DNA of 31,039 nt from Steroidobacteraceae bacterium (GCA_013044085.1 JABEVI010000014.1:1-31039), one strand, 5' to 3'. Counted from the stretch's first letter, positions 1-8,715 are shown. The notes: generated from the letters alone by a model not told the origin. Program-made: numbers and translations.

Positions 1-1049
1 ACGGCGCCGCCTTCGTAGATCGGCACGGTCAATTGCAGCGCGATGTTGTTGCCGTTGAGGCTTTGGGACTGGCCAATGTCGAACCCCTGGATGGCTGAAT
101 ATTGGTTGTTGCTGTTATGGGTATGACTGAGCACGAGATTCAAGCTCGGATAGTAGTCACCGCGATTGATCGCGACCTTGCGCGAAGCGACGTCGGCCGC
201 CGCCCGTGCGGCCCGAAGGCTTGGATTTTGCTCGAGCGCGGTGTCGACCCAGCGCACGCCGTTGGCTGGATCCGGCTCGTGCAGCGCGATGCCATCGACC
301 GGTTCCTGCAATGTGCCAACCGGCGCCCCGGTAATCGCCCGCAGCGCTTCCTCGGCGTTGATGATCTGCTGATGCGCCGCAATCTCGGTGGCGAGCGCCT
401 GATCGTAGGCGGCGCGGGCATTTTGCACGTCGATGATTGTGCCGGTACCGACCTTGTACCTGGCCTCGGCCTGGTTCAATTCCCGGCGGTACGCATCGGT
501 CGCCGCGTGATCGGCGGCCATCGAATCGCGCGCGGTGATCACCGCGAAATACGCGCTCGCGGTACGCAGTATCAGATCTTGTTGCGCGGCGACGAACAAG
601 GCTTGCGCCTGGGCAACCGAGGCGTCCGCCTGGCGGATCGACTGCCACGCCGACCAGTTGAAAATCGGCTGAGTCAATTGCACCGTATAGCCCGTCGTAT
701 AGGAACGGAAGCGGCCGCTTCCCTCGATGTACGCATTGGTCGTCGGATCGAAGGTAAGCGGTATCTGGCCGCTCGACTTGTCGATCTGGCGCTGACCCGA
801 CGCGCTGATGTTCGGCAGATAGCCCGCTCGGGCGATGGGCGCATTCTCGAGCGCAGCGCGATAGTTCGCACCCGCCTCGGCGAACGTCGGATCGTTCTTC
901 AAAGCCAGCTGATAGACGTCCCAAAGATCCGCGGCACGGGCCGTCGCCACCGCGACCGGCAGCACCACGGTCAGGGCGATCAACCCGTCTCGTAAACGGC
1001 GGGACACCGTGCGCTCGAGCGCGGAACGTGCGTGGGCCGTCATTCTCAT
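1..1049 (-). CDS. TolC-family outer-membrane efflux channel (partial, C-terminus beyond left edge)
   Basis: Outer-membrane channel of a tripartite efflux system, expected to form a trimer with a beta-barrel in the outer membrane and a helical tunnel in the periplasm. The N-terminus is an arginine-rich stretch followed by a hydrophobic core and an Ala-Arg-Ala-Ala cleavage region at about residue 40. The mature part opens with DLWDVYQLALKNDP, the usual start of TolC/OprM-like proteins, followed by the AxANYRAALE and ARAGYLPNIS motifs. Coiled-coil helices rich in Ala, Gln and Glu follow. About 349 codons are visible, so roughly the last quarter of a normal TolC protein (about 440-480 aa) is missing. 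The ATG overlaps the stop codon of the RND pump gene (ATGA), which implies translational coupling. A second in-frame ATG lies 6 nt further in. The family assignment is firm; the substrate cannot be told. Confidence 0.9.
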   Translation of the reverse strand, partial: MRMTAHARSALERTVSRRLRDGLIALTVVLPVAVATARAADLWDVYQLALKNDPTFAEAGANYRAALENAPIARAGYLPNISASGQRQIDKSSGQIPLTFDPTTNAYIEGSGRFRSYTTGYTVQLTQPIFNWSAWQSIRQADASVAQAQALFVAAQQDLILRTASAYFAVITARDSMAADHAATDAYRRELNQAEARYKVGTGTIIDVQNARAAYDQALATEIAAHQQIINAEEALRAITGAPVGTLQEPVDGIALHEPDPANGVRWVDTALEQNPSLRAARAAADVASRKVAINRGDYYPSLNLVLSHTHNSNNQYSAIQGFDIGQSQSLNGNNIALQLTVPIYEGGA

Positions 1050-4000
1050 CGAATCACCTCTCGTGGCTCGGCGATCAGCATACGGGTCATCTTCGGCGCG
1101 ATCCAACGTTCGATGTCGTCGATCAAAGTAAAGCCGGCCGGCACCACCACCAGCGTGAGCGCGGTCGAGGTGATCAGCCCGCCGATCACGCCAATCGCCA
1201 TGGGGGCGCGGAACGCGTCGCCGATCGCGAAGGCCACCGGCAGCATCCCCGCGACCATCGCCACCGTGGTCATCACGATGGGACGTGCGCGCTTGTGTCC
1301 GGCTTCGAGCAGGGCGGTCAATCGATCCTTGCCGGCGCGCATCTCCTCGATGGCGAAATCCACCAAAAGGATCGAATTCTTGGCGACGATGCCCATCAAC
1401 ATCAGAAAGCCGATCATCACCCCGAGCGACAGGGGCTTGTGAGTGATGAACAACGCCGCCACCGCCCCGCCGATCGACAGCGGCAGCGCCGAGAGAATGG
1501 TAATCGGCTGCAGCACCCGCGCGAACAGCAGCACCAGCACCGCGAACACCATCAGGATGCCGGTGCCCATGGCGATCAGGAAGTCCGTGAACAGCTCCGA
1601 CATCAGCCGGGCATTGCCGGTCTCGGCGAGGTGTACGCCGGCAGGCAGATGGGTGAGCGCCGGCAGCGCATGGATTTCCTTCACGGCCTTGCCGAGTTGC
1701 ACGCCGTTGAGGTCGGCATCGATCGCGATGCGCAGACGCTGATCGCGGCTGTGGATGACCGTCGGCCCCTCGCCGAAACTGAAGCCGGCCACCGCCTTCA
1801 GCGGCACCGATCCGCCGTTGGATGTCGGTACGGGCAGGTTCTCGAGTGTCGAAAGGCTGCCGCGGGCCGAGCGCTCGAGGTTCACCAGAATGGGCACCTG
1901 CCGGTTGGGAAAGGTGAACTTGGCGTCATTTTGCAGCAAATCGCCGAGGGTCGCGATGCGGATGGTCTGGCTGATGTCCGCGACGGTGACGCCGAGCTGC
2001 GCGGCAAGGTCGAAGCGCGGGCGGATGCGGATCTCCGGCCGCGGCAGGCCGTCCTCCGAGCTGACGTCTCGTAGATTCGGCAGCGCCGCCATCTGCGCCA
2101 TCACCCGGTGCGCGGTGTGTTCGAGCACCCCCAGGTCATCACCCGTCAGGTCGATGGTGATGTCGTGACCGTCGCTGCCGCCATTGAAGTTCTGGAAATA
2201 AATTTGTGCGTTGGGAATGGAGCGCAAGCGAGTGAGCATGCGGTTTTGCCACTGATCCTGGCTCACCGGGCGCCGGCTGCGCGGCACCAGCGTGATGTAG
2301 AGGTTGGCAATGCGCGTATTGCCGTTGCCGCCGACCGATTCGTCGATGGAGGTCACGTAGCGCTGGCGCGCGATGATGCGGTAGGCCGCGTCGGCCGCCG
2401 CCTTGGTCTCGAACAGCCGCACGCCCGGCGGCAACTCGATCTGCAGCGCCGCGCTGCCGCTGTCGGAGTTCTGAATGAAGGTCTTGGGGATGAATACGAG
2501 CCCAACGACCGACGCGGCGAAGAACAGGACGCCGAAGAGCATCGTCTTCCAGCGATGGTGTACGCACCAGCGCAGCGCGCGCAGGTACCAGGCCATGATC
2601 GGTCCATCGCCGTGATCCGGCGTCGGCTCGAATTTCAAGGTATAGGCGGCGATGACCGGCGTCAGCAGGCGCGCGACCAGCAGGGAGAAAAACACCGCCG
2701 CGGCGACCGTCAAACCGAACTGCTTGAAATACTGGCCGATGATGCCGCCCATGAAGCTCACCGGCACGAACACGGCAATGATGGTGCAAGACGTCGCGAC
2801 CACCGCGAGTGCGATCTGATCGGCCGCATCGAGCGCCGCCTGCAACGCGCTTTTGCCCATGCGCTTGTGCCGCACGATGTTTTCGACCTCGACGATCGCA
2901 TCGTCGACCAGCACCCCGGAGACCAGCGAGAGCGCCAGCAGGCTCACCTGGTTGAGCGTGAAGCCCATCCAGTACATGAACGCGAACGTCGGAATCGCCG
3001 AGAGGGGAATGGCGATCGCGGATACCAGCGTGGCACGCGTGTCGCGCAAAAACAGCCACACCACCAGCACCGAGAGCAGCGCGCCTTCGATCAGCGCCTC
3101 GAGCGCCGAGCGGTACATCAGCTTGGTGAAGGTAACCGAGGTGAACGTCTGGTTGATCCGCAGGTTCGGATTATCCTTGCGGATCTTGGCGAGCGCCTTT
3201 TCTACGCCTTGCAGCACCGACACGTCGGAGGAGCCCTGAGTGCGCTGTACTCCGAAGGAAATCGACGGACGTCCGTCGAAAAGCTCGATGCTGCGCACTT
3301 CGGCCGCGCCGTCGCGAACGCTGGCGATGTCGCCGAGACGCGCGGCCCGCCCGTTCGGCAGCGCAATCTGCGTCTGCGCGAGCTGCCCGGCGCTGCGCGC
3401 ACCGCCGAGGACGCGAATCGTCTGCTCACCGTTGCCCAGATCGGCGCGACCGCCCGGCAGATCGACATTCAGGTTGGTCAGCTGCTGGTTGACCTGCGCC
3501 GCCGTGATGCCGAGAGCCTGCATGCGGGACGGGTCGAGCTCGACGCGGATTTCACGGTCCACGCCACCGTAGCGGGAAACCTGCGCCACGCCCGGGACGG
3601 TGAGCAGCGTCTTGGTGATCTGGTTGTCGATGAACCAGGAAATGCGCCGATCGCTCATGTCGGTGGAGCTGACGGCGTAGTACACGATTGGCCCGCCGTC
3701 GACGTTGACCCGCTGCACCACGGGCGGAAGGATGTCGGCCGGCAGGTCCGCCTGTACCTGGGTCACCGCGTCACGGACTTCGGACACGGCCCGGTCGATC
3801 GGCGTACCGATCTGAAATTGAACATCCGTCTCCTCGCCGCCCTGGTAAGCCTTCGAGAAGATGTGGCGGATGTTGCCGATGCCGGCGACCGCCGCCTCGA
3901 TCCGGCGCACGATCTGGGTCTGCGCTTCCTCGGGCGCCGCGCCCGGCTGATTGACCGTGACCGACACGATCGGGTATGACAAGTGCGGGTTCAGCGTGAC

Positions 4001-4102
4001 GGGCAGGCGCACGAAGGCCGTCGCACCGACGAACAACAGCACCACAAACACGACGATCGGCGGCAAGGGATGCCGGATCGCCCAGGCTGACAACCGCCTC
4101 AC
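1046..4102 (-). CDS. RND efflux pump, HAE1/AcrB-like inner-membrane transporter
   Basis: Proton-driven inner-membrane pump that extrudes drugs or other hydrophobic compounds through the adjacent adaptor and TolC channel. The 1018-aa length is normal for the family. The first transmembrane helix is near residues 12-32, a large periplasmic loop follows to about residue 335, then a helical bundle, a second loop (about 560-850) and a final helical bundle. The proton-relay aspartates are present as Asp400-Asp401 in GVLVDDAIVEVEN, and the relay lysine is Lys908 in VAKNSILLVDFA. The start is GTG, overlapping the adaptor gene's TGA by 4 bp (GTGA), and the stop overlaps the channel gene's ATG. No local regulator gene is visible. 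The sequence looks closer to MdtB/MexF-like HAE1 pumps than to heavy-metal pumps. The substrate is not predictable. Confidence 0.95.
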   Translation of the reverse strand: MRRLSAWAIRHPLPPIVVFVVLLFVGATAFVRLPVTLNPHLSYPIVSVTVNQPGAAPEEAQTQIVRRIEAAVAGIGNIRHIFSKAYQGGEETDVQFQIGTPIDRAVSEVRDAVTQVQADLPADILPPVVQRVNVDGGPIVYYAVSSTDMSDRRISWFIDNQITKTLLTVPGVAQVSRYGGVDREIRVELDPSRMQALGITAAQVNQQLTNLNVDLPGGRADLGNGEQTIRVLGGARSAGQLAQTQIALPNGRAARLGDIASVRDGAAEVRSIELFDGRPSISFGVQRTQGSSDVSVLQGVEKALAKIRKDNPNLRINQTFTSVTFTKLMYRSALEALIEGALLSVLVVWLFLRDTRATLVSAIAIPLSAIPTFAFMYWMGFTLNQVSLLALSLVSGVLVDDAIVEVENIVRHKRMGKSALQAALDAADQIALAVVATSCTIIAVFVPVSFMGGIIGQYFKQFGLTVAAAVFFSLLVARLLTPVIAAYTLKFEPTPDHGDGPIMAWYLRALRWCVHHRWKTMLFGVLFFAASVVGLVFIPKTFIQNSDSGSAALQIELPPGVRLFETKAAADAAYRIIARQRYVTSIDESVGGNGNTRIANLYITLVPRSRRPVSQDQWQNRMLTRLRSIPNAQIYFQNFNGGSDGHDITIDLTGDDLGVLEHTAHRVMAQMAALPNLRDVSSEDGLPRPEIRIRPRFDLAAQLGVTVADISQTIRIATLGDLLQNDAKFTFPNRQVPILVNLERSARGSLSTLENLPVPTSNGGSVPLKAVAGFSFGEGPTVIHSRDQRLRIAIDADLNGVQLGKAVKEIHALPALTHLPAGVHLAETGNARLMSELFTDFLIAMGTGILMVFAVLVLLFARVLQPITILSALPLSIGGAVAALFITHKPLSLGVMIGFLMLMGIVAKNSILLVDFAIEEMRAGKDRLTALLEAGHKRARPIVMTTVAMVAGMLPVAFAIGDAFRAPMAIGVIGGLITSTALTLVVVPAGFTLIDDIERWIAPKMTRMLIAEPREVIR

Positions 4103-5268
4103 GAGCCTCGTGTCCTCGTGGGTGCCACCCGTACCGCTTCGCCGTTTTGCAGGAATCCGCCGGCCAGGGTGACCACGCGCTCCGTGCCGGTCAAACCGCT
4201 CCGGATGACCACGCCGGATGAGATCACGCCACCGAGCACGACGCTACGGCGTGCGACGCGCCCGTCGTGATTGACGATGAACAGGTACGATCCGCCCGCA
4301 GAAGCCATGACCGCGGTCTGCGGCACCACCGGACGCTCGGCGTGGCTTTCGGTGATGACAGCCCGTGCAAAGGATCCCGGGCGCAGCGCGGGACTGGGTT
4401 GCAGCGCGATGCGAACCTCGCCGAGCCGTGTCTGCGGATTGATGGTCGCGCCGAGCAGCCAGATGGACCCCGGGAACGCGTGTCGGTAACCGATTAGATG
4501 CACCTCGGCGGGCTGGCCGATCTTCAGCGAGGCCAGATCCTGCTCGGCCACCTGCCCGCGCAGTTCGACCTGACCGTCCTCCTCGAGGGTGAACAGCGCC
4601 GCGCCGCCGGGACTCGCGATCTGGCCGACCTCCGCATCCCGCGTCAGCACGATGCCGGGCGCCGGCGAGAGCACACGGGTGAGCGCCAACTGGGCGCGCT
4701 TCTGCCGCAACTGCGCCGCGACCATTTGCACGTTGGCAGCATCCATGGCCGCGGTCGCCCGGCTCTTCTCGATGTCCTGCGCTGAGAGGCCCCCATCGGG
4801 ACCGATGGCGATCGCGCGGCGTTCGTCGGCCGCCGACAACGCGGCCTGGGCGCGCGCCTTGGCGAGCGAGGCGGCGAGCTCCTCGACCTGTGGCTTGAGC
4901 ACCGAGTCATCGAGTCGCGCGAGAACTTCGCCCCGTTTGACCTGATCGCCGACCTGCACATAGACCTTGACGATGCGCCCGGCCCCTCCGCCGTCGCCGA
5001 TCGGCAAGTCGTGGCGCGCCGTAATGGTGCCGGTCACGAGGACTTGGCTGGTCACCGGTCGCAGGCCCGGAATCATGGTGCTCACCAGCGGCACGAAACG
5101 GCGGTCGGCAATCGGCACGAGCGGTGGGCTTCGCGCCGCCGCATACATCCAGACGGCGGCGGTCACCGCCGCCACGATACCCACGGCGGCAGCGAACACC
5201 CAGTGCTTGCGCAGCAGCAGTCGGCGCGTCCATGGCGCTTCGTCGGGGTGATCCTGTGGCGTGCGCAT
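4099..5268 (-). CDS. RND efflux membrane fusion protein (HlyD/AcrA-type periplasmic adaptor)
   Basis: Periplasmic adaptor linking the RND pump to the TolC channel. A single hydrophobic segment (HWVFAAAVGIVAAVTAAVW, about residues 20-40) anchors the protein or acts as an export signal. A barrel-sandwich half motif (VKVYVQVGDQVKRGEVLARLDD), an Ala/Gln/Arg-rich alpha-hairpin, the second barrel half (GIVLTRDAEVGQIASPGGALF) and the beta-barrel and membrane-proximal domains follow. The frame is open up to 5406, but that extension is Arg/Pro-rich and runs through a strong hairpin (5388-5421). The ATG at 5268, with GGGGATC about 10 nt upstream, gives a normal 389-aa adaptor that begins with a polar N-tail. 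The gene leads the efflux operon. Confidence 0.9.
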   Translation of the reverse strand: MRTPQDHPDEAPWTRRLLLRKHWVFAAAVGIVAAVTAAVWMYAAARSPPLVPIADRRFVPLVSTMIPGLRPVTSQVLVTGTITARHDLPIGDGGGAGRIVKVYVQVGDQVKRGEVLARLDDSVLKPQVEELAASLAKARAQAALSAADERRAIAIGPDGGLSAQDIEKSRATAAMDAANVQMVAAQLRQKRAQLALTRVLSPAPGIVLTRDAEVGQIASPGGAALFTLEEDGQVELRGQVAEQDLASLKIGQPAEVHLIGYRHAFPGSIWLLGATINPQTRLGEVRIALQPSPALRPGSFARAVITESHAERPVVPQTAVMASAGGSYLFIVNHDGRVARRSVVLGGVISSGVVIRSGLTGTERVVTLAGGFLQNGEAVRVAPTRTRGS

Positions 5269-5387
5269 ATTCAGAGCGATCCCCGGCGTTCGAGGGCGAT
5301 TCACCAGAAGCCGAGCTGGCCTAGGTTTTGCGCACGATACCAGGTGAGACCGCCGCTGCGTAGTGCTCGCAGGACCGAAGCCTGCCG

Positions 5388-5421
5388 GCGGGATCGGAGA
5401 CGCCATGGTCTCCGACCCCGC
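5388..5421 (-). terminator. GC-rich hairpin, probable terminator of the lipoprotein gene
   Basis: Inverted repeat with a perfect 8-bp core stem (TCGGAGAC at 5394-5401, loop GCCATG, GTCTCCGA at 5408-5415). After one mismatch the stem extends to about 13 bp (5388-5421). It lies 30-60 nt downstream of the lipoprotein stop codon and upstream of the efflux adaptor start. There is no T-tract, so it is not a textbook intrinsic terminator. It may instead be a transcript-end stabiliser that insulates the efflux operon from read-through. A smaller hairpin (GACGCC/GGCGTC, 5433-5450) touches the lipoprotein stop codon. Confidence 0.45.
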
Positions 5422-5449
5422 GGGCTCAGCTCGACGCCATTAGGGGCGT

Positions 5450-8356
5450 CTAGTGGTAGTAGACATTATCGATGTAGAACGTGTAGCTGCCTGTCGTGAT
5501 GTTGTTGCCTTTCGTCGCCTGGGCAACCAACAGCAGCTGACCGATGGCCTTGTTGGGTGACAACGGCGAACCGCTGCTGACCGGGATTTCAAGGCTGCAC
5601 CATGCCGAGGGGACGCAGGCCGCAGCGACACCGCTGCCGTAGCTGATGTAGTAATCGGTACGGATCGGGCTGCCGGTGAAGTCCACGACACCGATGTCGA
5701 TGACCGGCGGTGGTGTCGCAGGTGTCCAGATGTCGACGTGCAAGGTGCTGAAGGCGGAAACGTCGATATTGGCGCCGACCGATCCCCCGACCGCCTTGTC
5801 CGCCCAGGCGAAGCACGGTGCGCTGGAGTTCACGCCGTATTGCAGCACCTGGTCCCCACCGCTGATGCTGTAAGGGGCGTAGGTGTTCGCGCCGCAGAAG
5901 CCGACATTATACGACCAGACCGGCGCCGCAACGGTAGCCCCATAGGTAGGACTGTAAAGGGCTGCCTTCGTTGTCGCGGTCGGCGCGGGAGGCGATGCCG
6001 TCGGCGCCGTCGCCCCGCCACCGCCGCCACTCGAGGAAGCCTTGTACAGGTAGATGTTGTCCACGTAAACCGTATAGCCGGCCGGACCAATCAGACCAAG
6101 CTGCTGAATCGCGGTTTCCGCGGTTAGCCCGGTGAAAGAGGACAACGGCACATCGACCGAGGTCCACGTATTCGCCGGGATCGCCGGCACCGTGTAGTTA
6201 CCCTGGCTACCGCCCGCATCGACCAGCCTCAAGGTCAGCGGGCCGGCAGTCGGCGACCACAGGTCGACGTGGAAGTTGGTCAACCCAAGTGAAGTCGCGT
6301 TGATCGGGTTTGCTTCCCAGCCGATGCCGTCACAGGTATTCGACCAGTTGTAGAGCGCGACGCTCTGGGCAGGCGTGGTACCCGGGATCGCGAACGGCGC
6401 CTCGGTCGCTCCACCGCACCAGTTCTCGTTCAGATTCACCGAGGCGAGCGGAGTGTAAACGCCGCTGCTGTCGAAGACCGCCACCGCATTGGCCGCCGGA
6501 ACGGTCGGCGTGGCCGGCGCCGTCGTCGGCGTACTCTGCGGCGCGGTCACCGTCACCGGCACATTGTTGGGGATCGGCACACCTGCCAGCGTGCCCTTGA
6601 TGGTCGCGGTGCCCGCGCTCACGCCCTTGATCAGGCCGTCGACGCTGACGGTCGCGTTGGTGGTGCTCGAAGACAGGGTGAACCAGCGCCAGGCGTCGTT
6701 GTCGAGGTTGCCACCATTCGGCAGCGGTACCACCGGGCTGCCGTTCAGCATGCCCGTGCCCAAGGTCCAGGTCAGACTGTTCGTTCCGCTCGGGATCTGA
6801 AAGGTACTCCCGGAAGCGACCAGCAGGCTCGGCGGCGTGGTCGTGTTGTTCAGTCCCACCGCGGAAAAGCCGTCGCCCGCCACGGTACCCGTCCCGAGCA
6901 CGCTGGCCGGAACAGCAAGGTATTGCACGTCGGCGAGCCAGAACGTGTAGTTGTTGTTCGCGTCGGCGAAGGAAATCAAGCCGTCGATGCCGTTGGCCTT
7001 GGCCGGGTCGGGCAGCGGAATCACGAACTGTTGCCAGCTCGTCGTCAGCGGCAGGCCGATCGATTCGACCTGGTAATTGACGTTGGCGCCCGCGCCTCCG
7101 TCGTTGCCCAACTGCACCTTCAGCGTGCTCTGCGTCTTGTTCGCCTTCGCCCAGAAAGTCAGGGCATTGAAGGAGCTCAAATCGCGCGGCGCAGCCGCGA
7201 CGAATGCACCGCCGGAATAGGCGCCCGCAGCCCCGGTCACGACGATCTTGAGCGCCGGAGTGTTGTCCGTGAACAGCGTGGTCGGATCAACCGCCGGCAG
7301 CGGCGAGTTCACCGATCCGCCAAATGGGACGAAGGTTACGCCGGTGTCCAGCGCACCATTCGAATACACATTGCCTACGCTGGCGACCGGCGAGACTACC
7401 GTAATGACCGTCGAGTCGGCGGTCGAGGTCCCGAGACCCGAGGCGGTGTCCTTCGCGGTGATGGTGGCGGTCTGGCCGGGAGTGGCACTGGCGCCGACCG
7501 TCACGAGGCCCGTGGCGTCGACGGTCGCCACACCGGGGTTCAACGAGGTGAAGGTCTCACCGCTCGCCGGAAGCGGCGTCGTGGTGCCGTTGCTCTCGGT
7601 TCCAATCACGCTCAGTTGCACGGTCTTGCCGGCGACAACGTTCGCCGTGAGCGGCGACAGCGCGATCGACGCCAATGTCGGCGGCGGAGCAGCAACCGTG
7701 ATCACGGTGGAGTTCGCGGTCGACGTCGTCAGTTTCGAGGCGGTGTCCGTGGCGCTGATCGTCGCGGTCTTGCCGGGCGTCGCGTTCGCCACAACGGTGA
7801 CGAGTCCGGTGCCGTCGACGGTTGCGACCGTCGTGTCTGACGAGGCAAAGGTCTCTCCCGAGGCGGGCAGGACGGCCGTCGAATTGTTTGCGTACGTGCC
7901 AGTCACCGTGAGTTGCTGCGTGGCGCCCGCCGCAATCGTGGCGCTCAGGGGCGACAGGGCGATCGAGGTGAGCGGTATCGACACGACGATCGTCGCGGGG
8001 GTCGGTGCCGTCACGACGTTGTTGACGCCGACGACGGCGGTGACGGCGATGTGGGCCGTTCCGGCCGTGCTGGCCGCGGTGACGACACCCGTGGCACTCA
8101 CCGTCGCGACGGCGGTGTTGTCCGAGGTGAAGGTCAGTCCGTCGGTCAGCGGGACGGTCGCTCCCGAGCTCTCGGTCGCGGTCACCGTCAGGGCCTGGGT
8201 CTGCCCGGGCGCGAGGGACGTTGAGGTTGGCGCCACGGTGATGCCGGTGACCGTGGGCTGGGAAGCTGTTTGATTTGAGGAACCGCCGCATCCGGCGAGC
8301 GAAAAGGCCGCGCCGCAAACGAGCGCGAAAGATGCGAAACCTTTGAACAATCTCAT
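5450..8356 (-). CDS. Large Big2/carbohydrate-binding-like lipoprotein (putative surface glucan-binding protein)
   Basis: Lipoprotein of 968 aa. The signal peptide ends in a lipobox, FSLAGC, with Cys23 as the lipidation site and Gly at +2, which fits outer-membrane sorting. Three bacterial Ig-like (Big2-type) modules follow at about residues 32-320; the second and third share a 99-residue period. A beta-sandwich module (about 330-490, with LTFWAKANKTQSTLKVQLGN and YTFWLADVQY) resembles carbohydrate-binding modules. Another Big2-like stretch comes next. Two related C-terminal modules, each with NxxFCG/NWCGG cysteine motifs and ending in YTVYVDNIYLY or YTFYIDNVYYH, are joined by a Ser/Gly/Pro/Ala linker. 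No catalytic motif is seen. The ATG at 8356 has a G-rich ribosome site and starts the signal peptide directly; an ATG at 8410 would add 18 polar residues. It is divergent from GH1-GH16-GH17 genes, so a role in beta-glucan capture is inferred. Confidence 0.8.
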   Translation of the reverse strand: MRLFKGFASFALVCGAAFSLAGCGGSSNQTASQPTVTGITVAPTSTSLAPGQTQALTVTATESSGATVPLTDGLTFTSDNTAVATVSATGVVTAASTAGTAHIAVTAVVGVNNVVTAPTPATIVVSIPLTSIALSPLSATIAAGATQQLTVTGTYANNSTAVLPASGETFASSDTTVATVDGTGLVTVVANATPGKTATISATDTASKLTTSTANSTVITVAAPPPTLASIALSPLTANVVAGKTVQLSVIGTESNGTTTPLPASGETFTSLNPGVATVDATGLVTVGASATPGQTATITAKDTASGLGTSTADSTVITVVSPVASVGNVYSNGALDTGVTFVPFGGSVNSPLPAVDPTTLFTDNTPALKIVVTGAAGAYSGGAFVAAAPRDLSSFNALTFWAKANKTQSTLKVQLGNDGGAGANVNYQVESIGLPLTTSWQQFVIPLPDPAKANGIDGLISFADANNNYTFWLADVQYLAVPASVLGTGTVAGDGFSAVGLNNTTTPPSLLVASGSTFQIPSGTNSLTWTLGTGMLNGSPVVPLPNGGNLDNDAWRWFTLSSSTTNATVSVDGLIKGVSAGTATIKGTLAGVPIPNNVPVTVTAPQSTPTTAPATPTVPAANAVAVFDSSGVYTPLASVNLNENWCGGATEAPFAIPGTTPAQSVALYNWSNTCDGIGWEANPINATSLGLTNFHVDLWSPTAGPLTLRLVDAGGSQGNYTVPAIPANTWTSVDVPLSSFTGLTAETAIQQLGLIGPAGYTVYVDNIYLYKASSSGGGGGATAPTASPPAPTATTKAALYSPTYGATVAAPVWSYNVGFCGANTYAPYSISGGDQVLQYGVNSSAPCFAWADKAVGGSVGANIDVSAFSTLHVDIWTPATPPPVIDIGVVDFTGSPIRTDYYISYGSGVAAACVPSAWCSLEIPVSSGSPLSPNKAIGQLLLVAQATKGNNITTGSYTFYIDNVYYH
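7379..7972 (-). repeat. Two tandem 297-bp Big2-domain repeats inside the lipoprotein gene
   Basis: Two consecutive coding repeats with a 99-codon period begin at the Leu codons near 7972 and 7675. Both contain the sequences SIALSPL, LPASGETF, VATVD-TGLVTV, ATPG-TATI, DTAS and STVITV, with substitutions between them. The similarity is at protein level and partly at DNA level, consistent with duplication of one Ig-like domain. Confidence 0.7.
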
Positions 8357-8442
8357 CAGATGCCACCCCCCCAATTGATAATTCTTCGACCGTTCTGCGG
8401 CGAGTTCCATCCAGCGGCTTGCACCGCCGGACGATCGCTCTG

Positions 8443-8456
8443 TGAAAGCGCTTTCA
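8443..8456. promoter_or_regulatory. LacI-family-type operator, lipoprotein side
   Basis: Perfect 14-bp palindrome TGAAAGCGCTTTCA. A central CG flanked by AT-rich arms is typical of LacI/GalR-family operators. It begins 6 nt downstream of the lipoprotein promoter's -10 box, over the expected transcription start, so a bound protein would act as a repressor. No LacI-family gene is present in the window. Confidence 0.7.
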
Positions 8457-8462
8457 GTTTTC

Positions 8463-8493
8463 CTTATAGCACAGGTGCACGGCGGCGTGTCAA
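8463..8493 (-). promoter_or_regulatory. Sigma-70 promoter of the lipoprotein gene
   Basis: Read on the minus strand, TTGACA (8493-8488, a perfect -35) is followed after 19 nt by TATAAG (8468-8463, five of six matches to -10). The 19-nt spacing is slightly long; GCTATA at 17 nt is an alternative -10. The predicted start is near 8456, giving a leader of about 100 nt before the ATG at 8356. Confidence 0.6.
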
Positions 8494-8555
8494 CCGCGGC
8501 ATCTCCGTGGCACGCCGAGCCGCCGGAGGGAATCGCCGCCGCACCACGCCGGCAC

Positions 8556-8586
8556 TTGACAATCGGTGCGCGCGCAGCGCTAAATA
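8556..8586 (+). promoter_or_regulatory. Sigma-70 promoter of the GH1-GH16-GH17 operon
   Basis: TTGACA (8556-8561) and TAAATA (8581-8586) are separated by 19 nt, the same spacing as the opposing lipoprotein promoter. The -10 region is markedly AT-rich in an otherwise GC-rich area. Transcription should start near 8593, at the edge of the second palindromic operator, about 235 nt before the proposed GH1 start codon. Confidence 0.55.
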
Positions 8587-8593
8587 ATTATGA

Positions 8594-8607
8594 TGAAAGC
8601 GCTTTCT
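8594..8607. promoter_or_regulatory. LacI-family-type operator, GH1 side
   Basis: Contains the palindrome GAAAGCGCTTTC (8595-8606), the same core as the operator at 8443; only the last base of the 14-mer differs (TGAAAGCGCTTTCT). It starts 7 nt after the GH1 operon's -10 box. The two operators are centred 151 bp apart, so one regulator could control both transcripts and might bridge the sites. Confidence 0.7.
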
Positions 8608-8715
8608 TGCGCTTCAAGAAATTAACCAAGGAAATGCAGGCGCCAAACGCATAAAAATGCGTATCGCGTCCGGCCATGCAACACGGCTTTTTTCGGATCC
8701 TCTGAGGAACAGGCG

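Noticed and set aside
102..995. Long plus-strand frame (297 codons) antisense to the TolC-like gene
   Set aside because: Arg-rich translation without any domain; the opposite strand encodes a clear TolC-family protein.
2108..3979. 623-codon plus-strand open frame
   Set aside because: Lies antisense to the RND pump gene and is rich in Arg, His and Gln, as expected for a high-GC shadow frame.
5269..5406. N-terminal extension of the efflux adaptor
   Set aside because: Pro/Arg-rich, crosses a strong hairpin, and precedes an internal ATG that gives the normal family length.
7248..8273. 341-codon Val/Thr/Ala-rich plus-strand frame
   Set aside because: Mirror image of the repetitive lipoprotein gene; its low-complexity look comes from the Thr/Val/Ala-rich codons on the other strand.
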